Shown: positions 7,403-11,514 of the stretch, one piece after another | Position numbering within the stretch: position 1 is the stretch's first letter | Layout: every line of letters begins with the position of its first letter | Assembly: GCA_002179805.1 (NCBI GenBank) | Contig: NAVB01002795.1 | Location: 1-11,514, forward strand | Direction of reading: 5' to 3' | Length of the DNA stretch: 11,514 bases | Origin: Acanthamoeba lenticulata | Taxonomy: Eukaryota; Discosea; Longamoebia; Acanthamoebidae | The notes under the pieces: generated by a model | Database searches by the model: none | The model's input: only the letters and a program-made list of their open reading frames with translations | What the model was told of the DNA's origin: nothing | Program-made: the position numbers and the translations under genes

Positions 7403-10137
7403 ATGGAGGGGCCAGGCGCGGATGGGGTGCGCGTGACGGTGGACGCCGCGTGGAGCGACGACCGGCAGGTGCTCTGCTACCTTGAAGACCCTGCCAATCC
7501 AGCCACGGTCACAGAGCAGCACGAACCGTAAGCCATCTACTTCGCCCTGCCGCGATTTTGTACCATCGAATTAATGCGCTGCACACCACTTCTGCCCACA
7601 CAAAGGGAGAAGGACAGACAGGAGTTGTTCACACAGCGAGCACGGCAGGTGGACTTCTTCAAGTATGGCAAGGAGCGTGGGAAGGAGGACGAGGACGGCC
7701 CCAAGGCGCGAGCGCGCGAGGCCCAGAAGAAGCGGGAGGAGCGCATGCGCCTCGAAGCCACGCGTCGTGAAGCCATTTTCGCCCGCATGCGGTACCAATC
7801 AACAACCAATCTATCTTCTACGCGCGTAGACGAATTTTTGGGGTGCTGATCTCCTGTACTTGCCTCTATCCCCACGGCAGACACGCGCTGGGCGAGATGG
7901 AGCTCATGTTCGGGTTCATCGACATGGCACAGCGCGGGGAGCACCTGGCCACGGGCCTCATCCAGAAGCAACCGCCCCCGGTCTCACGGGCGGTCGACTC
8001 GCGGGCCTTTACCATCCTCGCCAAGCAAAAGGTCCGTGCGTGGTCTATTCGCTCCTGCCCTCGAGCCCCACTTCGATTGACCGGTCTGTTGACGGCGAAC
8101 ACGCAGCAACTCGAGCGAGCCTCTGAGGAGCTGAACCGGGCGGCGACCCGCCTGAGGGCGCGCGTGGCGCGCGAGAAGCGCCACAATGACGAGCTTCTCA
8201 CTCTCCGCAAGGAGGTCAAGCTTCGCGGGCGCCCCGCCCGGGCCATCATGGCCGAGTACGCCGTCCCGGTCTCAAGCAGCGCTGGTACGCAGACTCTTCT
8301 CTCCTTCATCGTCGTTGCCGTCGTCGAAGCTGAAGTTGACATTGGTGGCGACGAGACAGAGGCGTGCGAGGTGGAGCTGCGGAAGACGCGGACGGGCGAG
8401 GTTGTAGTGCACATGGCGCCCTCACGTGTCGACAAGTCTCTGCAGGTCCTCACGGCGCCCGCCCAGCACCATCACCCGCAGCACTCGGCCAGCCACGACG
8501 GCAGCGGGCGAGGGGAGGACGTCGAGGAGGCCACGGGCGCCGCCGCCACGGCCGCGCTGCTGGGCCGGGCCCTCCGTGCCCAGTTCTGCGCCGAGCTGTT
8601 CCGCGAGCTGTCCGAGGGCGTGTCGGAGGCCACCCGCCAGCAGGCTTCGGGCCAGAAGGCCGGCGGAGGTGGAAGTGGAGGTGGCCAGTGGTGGTGGGTG
8701 GCCCACACCCACGTCTTTGAGAACGAGATCACCTTCTACGACGCGACCGTACGCGCCCGCGCGCTGTCCATCCGCCTCGTCTCGTCCCGCCTCGCGCCGC
8801 CCGTACGTCTCCACGCAAGCCAAGCCATGGTCGAACCGTGGCCGTATGTCGTGTTATGTATTGTGTGATCGTCATCGCGTACATGTGTGGGTTGCGCGTG
8901 CGCAGGAGGGCAGCGAGTGGGTCGAGGGCATGGGCGACGAGGACACGCTGACCGTCCACCTGGACGACGATGAGCTCAAGGACGGCGAGGGCAACATCGC
9001 CGACACGCTGACCGTCCTCCTCTTCAAGCTCTGGCGGCAACACGTACCCTCGCCGCCTTGTTTTTTATTTATTTATTCTTTGTTTACATTTTTATGATTA
9101 AATATTTGATTTTTTTCTTCTGGTCACGAGTTATTTATTTATTCTTTTCTTAATGGCAACAGCAAGACCAGATGCTGCGATTGCAGATCAATCCGTCGAT
9201 GCCTACGCCGCCGTCGCGGCGGGCGGGCGTTAGGATGGCCAACGCGCTGTTCGACACCTTCCGCCACCATTGCCTGCGGCAGCGCCTGCACGCGCGCCTC
9301 GGCGCCCTCTGCTTCGCCACGCCCTTCCTCACCACGCGCTGGTTCATCTCGCCCAACTCGCCCACCATCTCCTCCTTCAACGTCCTCTTGGCCTCCAGGT
9401 TCGTGCCACATGTGCACGCGTCGTGTCTCGTGTCTCGTGTCGTGACTGACGCGTCGTGTGATGTCAGCCTGGTGATGCACGTCGTGGTCGACGGCCCCAA
9501 GATCGTGTGCGGCTGTGCCAAGCCCATCTTTTCTGACGAGGAATTCCTGGAATACCTCCTCATGCAGCTCTCGCATCGCCTCCTCGGCGGTACCGTCCTT
9601 CTCTTCTTTTCCTCTTCTTCCCTCCCCTTTCATCATCGTTATCATCACCTTCTTCCTTGCGGCAGATCTGCACCAAGCGGCTGTGCAGGAGGGGCGCTCC
9701 GTGGAGCGGCGCGACCTGTCGCTCCTTTTCAGGTCGCTCGTCGACAAGGCCACGTCCATGTGCGTCCTTCTTCGCCTCCCCTTGACCTGTCACTCTTTGA
9801 GCTGAGACTCATGTGCGTGTTTTGTCGCACCAGGGAGGTGAGCCTGGTGGCGCTCGTGCAGGCGCACCAATTGCAGATCATGCAGAAGGTGATGGTCGAC
9901 GAGGACGCCGCCGCCAGCGGCCGCGTCGAGGGCGCAGCCGCCGACAAAGCCGCCGCGCGAGCCGCCGGGACAACGACGACGACAGTGACGTCGCACCATT
10001 TCCTCCCGCTGGCCGCCTCTGCTACGGCCGCCGTCACGACCTCGGCCGCCACCGGGCTGGGGCAGCAGCACAAGGCCGAGACGCCCTACGCCGTCGCCCT
10101 CCGTCGCTGGCTCCAGTGGGCGACAACCGAGAGGTGA
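7403..10137 (+). CDS. MED17: Mediator of RNA polymerase II transcription subunit 17 (probable)
   Basis: Exons are 7403-7527, 7606-7791, 7881-8031, 8107-8802, 8906-9043, 9163-9398, 9468-9589, 9666-9759 and 9834-10137, about 683 aa (human MED17 is about 650). Family-like landmarks appear in order. A helical segment, LERASEELNRAATRLRARVA then RHNDELLTLRKEVKLRGRP (residues about 156-197), parallels the animal helix ending in LRLRQRWKLRK. FCAELFRELSEGVSEA (about 312-327) parallels the LCKEIFAQLSREA region, followed by HVFENEITFYD and ALSIRLVSSRL. DTLTVLLFKLWRQHQDQML resembles the LEHNLHLLIREFHKQ helix. EEFLEYLLMQLSHRLL resembles the QDFLLSQMSQHQ helix near the C-terminus. MED17 is the scaffold of the Mediator head module in the nucleus. 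Alignment is by eye and the protein is divergent, with His-rich, Gly-rich and Ala-rich inserts. A 45-nt segment at 8285-8329 may be an extra intron (GTACGC donor, pyrimidine-rich, AAG acceptor). Start chosen at the first ATG after the A-rich spacer. Confidence 0.75.
9065..9147 (+). repeat. 17-nt direct repeat pair in an AT-rich intron
   Basis: TTATTTATTTATTCTTT occurs at 9065-9081 and again at 9131-9147, both inside the 119-nt MED17 intron 9044-9162. This is the longest and most AT-rich intron of the gene. The second copy lies just upstream of the acceptor and may act as its polypyrimidine tract. Confidence 0.85.
9421..9441 (+). repeat. (TCGTGTC)3 tandem repeat in an intron
   Basis: Three perfect heptamer copies lie in the 69-nt MED17 intron 9399-9467. 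A CTGAC branch-site-like sequence follows at 9445-9449, which helps to support this stretch as intron. Confidence 0.8.
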
Positions 10138-10310
10138 CTGGAATGGAAGGAATGGGAGGAATGAAGAGAATTAAAACAAGAATACAAGGTATTTCAATCT
10201 TTAATTAATTTTATCGGTTGACCCAGCAGGGGAGCTGGGACGCCCAGAAAGAACGCTGAGGGGAGAGCAAGAAGAAGGCCAAGAAGCAAGACGAGGAAGG
10301 AGAGGAGAAG
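10138..10310 (+). promoter_or_regulatory. Spacer: MED17 3' end and EF-hand gene 5' region
   Basis: These 173 bp hold no gene. The first third is purine-rich with ATTAAA, the middle is AT-rich (around 10190-10215), and the last part is a purine-rich GAAG/AAGA leader running into the ATG at 10311. Confidence 0.5.
10170..10175 (+). terminator. Putative poly(A) signal (ATTAAA) of MED17
   Basis: ATTAAA, the commonest variant of the poly(A) hexamer, lies 33 nt after the MED17 stop codon. No AATAAA is present nearby. Confidence 0.4.
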
Positions 10311-10983
10311 ATGGGCGCAGCGAGCATTAAGGGTCTTGTGCTGATGGAGACGGTCTTCCCGAGCCCAGATGGGTACACGGTGTTCGACGATCCTCAGATG
10401 AAGAAGCAGCTCGTGAAGGAGCTCAAGAAGGGAACCATCAAGCCGCCCACCGCTTCTGAAGAAGTGGACATAGATGAAGATTTGGACTCCAAAATAGACC
10501 AGGTACGCCACTCCTCGACCAAGTTCACCTGGGAAGGCTTTGTTAAATGGTGCGTTCGATTTCTAGATGGCGCGAGAGATTTGGCAGTTCTATGACCCCA
10601 AGAACCTGGGAAGCATCAACAAGAAGGCGGCCGAGAAGTTCATTAAGGACTGCTTCCAGCTCTACTCCTTGCGCAAGCGGTGCAAGGCCCCCAAGGAGGC
10701 CCTTGGCCCTGGCGTGGACATGAGCAAGGCCACTGCGACCGCCTACGCGATGCTCGACCCGTCCAACACGGGCATGGTATCGGAGAAGCAGTTCATCGAG
10801 TTCATCAACGAGTGTGATCTCGACGAGATTGTGGGCCCCTACACGGGCCAGACCGCCCCCAAGGACATCCCCGCGCACCTGCCTCAGTCGATGATGTTCG
10901 ACCCGTCGACCCTGCCCAAGGACTCTGCCGTCAAGGTGGGCGAGATCAAGTTCCGCGACTACAACCAGGGCATCGAGGGCTAA
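10311..10983 (+). CDS. Degenerate EF-hand protein
   Basis: Two exons, 10311-10502 and 10567-10983, are joined in phase 0 across a 64-nt GT-AG intron (GTACGC donor, TTCTAG acceptor), giving 202 aa. The junction restores a helix, SKIDQ-MAREIWQFYD, that leads into an EF-hand-like loop at 74-85 (DPKNLGSINKKA). A second, better loop is at 128-139 (DPSNTGMVSEKQ), followed by FIEFINE. Both keep the central Gly and a hydrophobic residue at position 8. Both lack the Glu normally found at position 12, and the first also lacks side-chain ligands at 3 and 5. Calcium binding is therefore doubtful, at least at the first loop. The N-terminus MGAASIK has Gly2 and Lys7 but Ser at 5 rather than 6, so N-myristoylation is only possible. 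The remainder is not recognised, so the cellular role is unknown. Confidence 0.82.
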
Positions 10984-11040
10984 GCCATAGTTCACCAACT
11001 CTGCGCCTCTTCTGTACCAAAAAAATCAAAACAACAAACA

Positions 11041-11046
11041 AATAAA
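11041..11046 (+). terminator. Putative poly(A) signal of the EF-hand gene
   Basis: AATAAA lies 57 nt after the stop codon at 10983, in an A-rich tract. A second AATAAA occurs near 11085. Confidence 0.55.
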
Positions 11047-11144
11047 AAAAACTATTATTCAAAAAAACTATTTCTTTTTGGAACAATAAATAAATGGCAG
11101 ATGGCAGAGCAGAAGAGCTTCTCGGCCTCAAGACGCAACAACAC

Positions 11145-11514
11145 TCACTGGGGCGCAGGGAGGACGACGATGGTGTTGCTCCTCGCGACGGGCGCATCGA
11201 GGCGCTTGTTGGCAAAGACGCGGGCCTCGTAGGTGGCCGCCGTCGTGCAGGCCCGGAAGGCGACGGTGCCCGCGGCCTGGGCCACGTACTTGTACTTGCG
11301 GTACTGGCGGTGGTCCTCGCCAACGTCGGTGCGATAAATGCCGACCCAGACGTGGTCCGTGGCCGGGTCGACCGTGGTGAGGCGCGTGCGGACGACCATC
11401 TGGCGGCCGTCGTCCTCGAGCGCGAGCTCGACGCTGTCGGTGCCTCCGACGGCCACGGCCGCGCGGGCGACGTCGACGTAGCTCCGCTGGGGGAAGAGCC
11501 TAAACTCCCACTCG
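11145..11514 (-). CDS. C-terminal part of an unknown protein with a beta-sandwich-like domain (partial)
   Basis: The minus strand is open from the window edge to a TGA at 11147-11145, giving 122 residues; the 5' part lies outside the window. The visible part reads like a beta-rich domain. It has alternating hydrophobic strands, VWVGIYR, then YRKYKYVAQAAGTVAFRA, then TYEARVFANK, then ARSNTIVVLPAPQ at the end. The pattern W-V-G-I-Y ... T-V-x-F ... Y-E-A-R-V-F ... S-x-x-I-x-V resembles SKICH-like or Ig-like beta-sandwich domains of eukaryotic adaptor proteins, a resemblance by eye only. No catalytic motif is seen. The coding bias (C/G third positions) matches the other genes, which supports it as real. 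Whether introns lie upstream cannot be seen. Confidence 0.65.
   Translation of the reverse strand, partial: EWEFRLFPQRSYVDVARAAVAVGGTDSVELALEDDGRQMVVRTRLTTVDPATDHVWVGIYRTDVGEDHRQYRKYKYVAQAAGTVAFRACTTAATYEARVFANKRLDAPVARSNTIVVLPAPQ

Noticed and set aside
7866..8453. Minus-strand open frame of 195 codons opposite MED17
   Set aside because: Ser/Arg-rich with no domain; the shadow of plus-strand exons that carry MED17-like helices.
9139..9759. Minus-strand open frame of 206 codons opposite MED17
   Set aside because: Charged low-complexity composition, no motif, and it crosses plus-strand introns and exons indiscriminately.
1618..11514. Possibility of a bacterial operon or biosynthetic cluster around the MurL-like gene
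   Set aside because: The neighbours are plainly eukaryotic, lie on both strands and are cut by spliceosomal introns, with no other peptidoglycan genes in the window.

Overview
This window looks like nuclear DNA from a compact, GC-rich protist genome. The best guess is an Acanthamoeba-like amoebozoan. Coding DNA is GC-rich with strong C/G third-position preference. Nearly every gene is cut by short GT-AG introns (about 55-120 nt), intergenic gaps are only 90-300 bp on both strands, and the recognisable products are eukaryotic (LIM, HMG box, CCDC12/Cwf18, Mediator subunit 17). The species is inferred from style and content, not proven. No rRNA, tRNA, CRISPR array or mobile element was seen.

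Layout, left to right: (1) a LIM-domain plus coiled-coil protein (+, 113-1312, 3 exons). (2) A single-box HMGB-type chromatin protein (-, 2144-1618, 2 exons), convergent with the LIM gene. (3) Divergent from HMGB, a 7-exon gene (+, 2400-4630) encoding a PP-loop (GGGKDS) protein that resembles the bacterial peptidoglycan-precursor epimerase family MurL. (4) An intronless CCDC12/Cwf18 splicing-factor gene (-, 5440-4892), convergent with gene 3. (5) Divergent from it across about 124 bp, an 8-exon Pol-beta-type nucleotidyltransferase gene (+, 5565-7309). (6) Only 93 bp further on, a 9- or 10-exon gene (+, 7403-10137) best explained as Mediator subunit MED17. (7) A 2-exon gene for a degenerate EF-hand protein (+, 10311-10983). 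(8) The 3' part of a minus-strand gene (11514-11145) encoding a beta-rich C-terminal domain.

The genes do not form an operon-like pathway. Several serve nuclear gene expression (HMGB on chromatin, MED17 in transcription, CCDC12 in splicing), and this clustering is probably coincidental. The most notable items are the MurL-like protein, in what appears to be an organism with no peptidoglycan, and the nucleotidyltransferase with a possibly altered third catalytic position. All exon boundaries were set by hand from reading frame, GT-AG sites and family-motif continuity, so they are models rather than transcript-verified structures.
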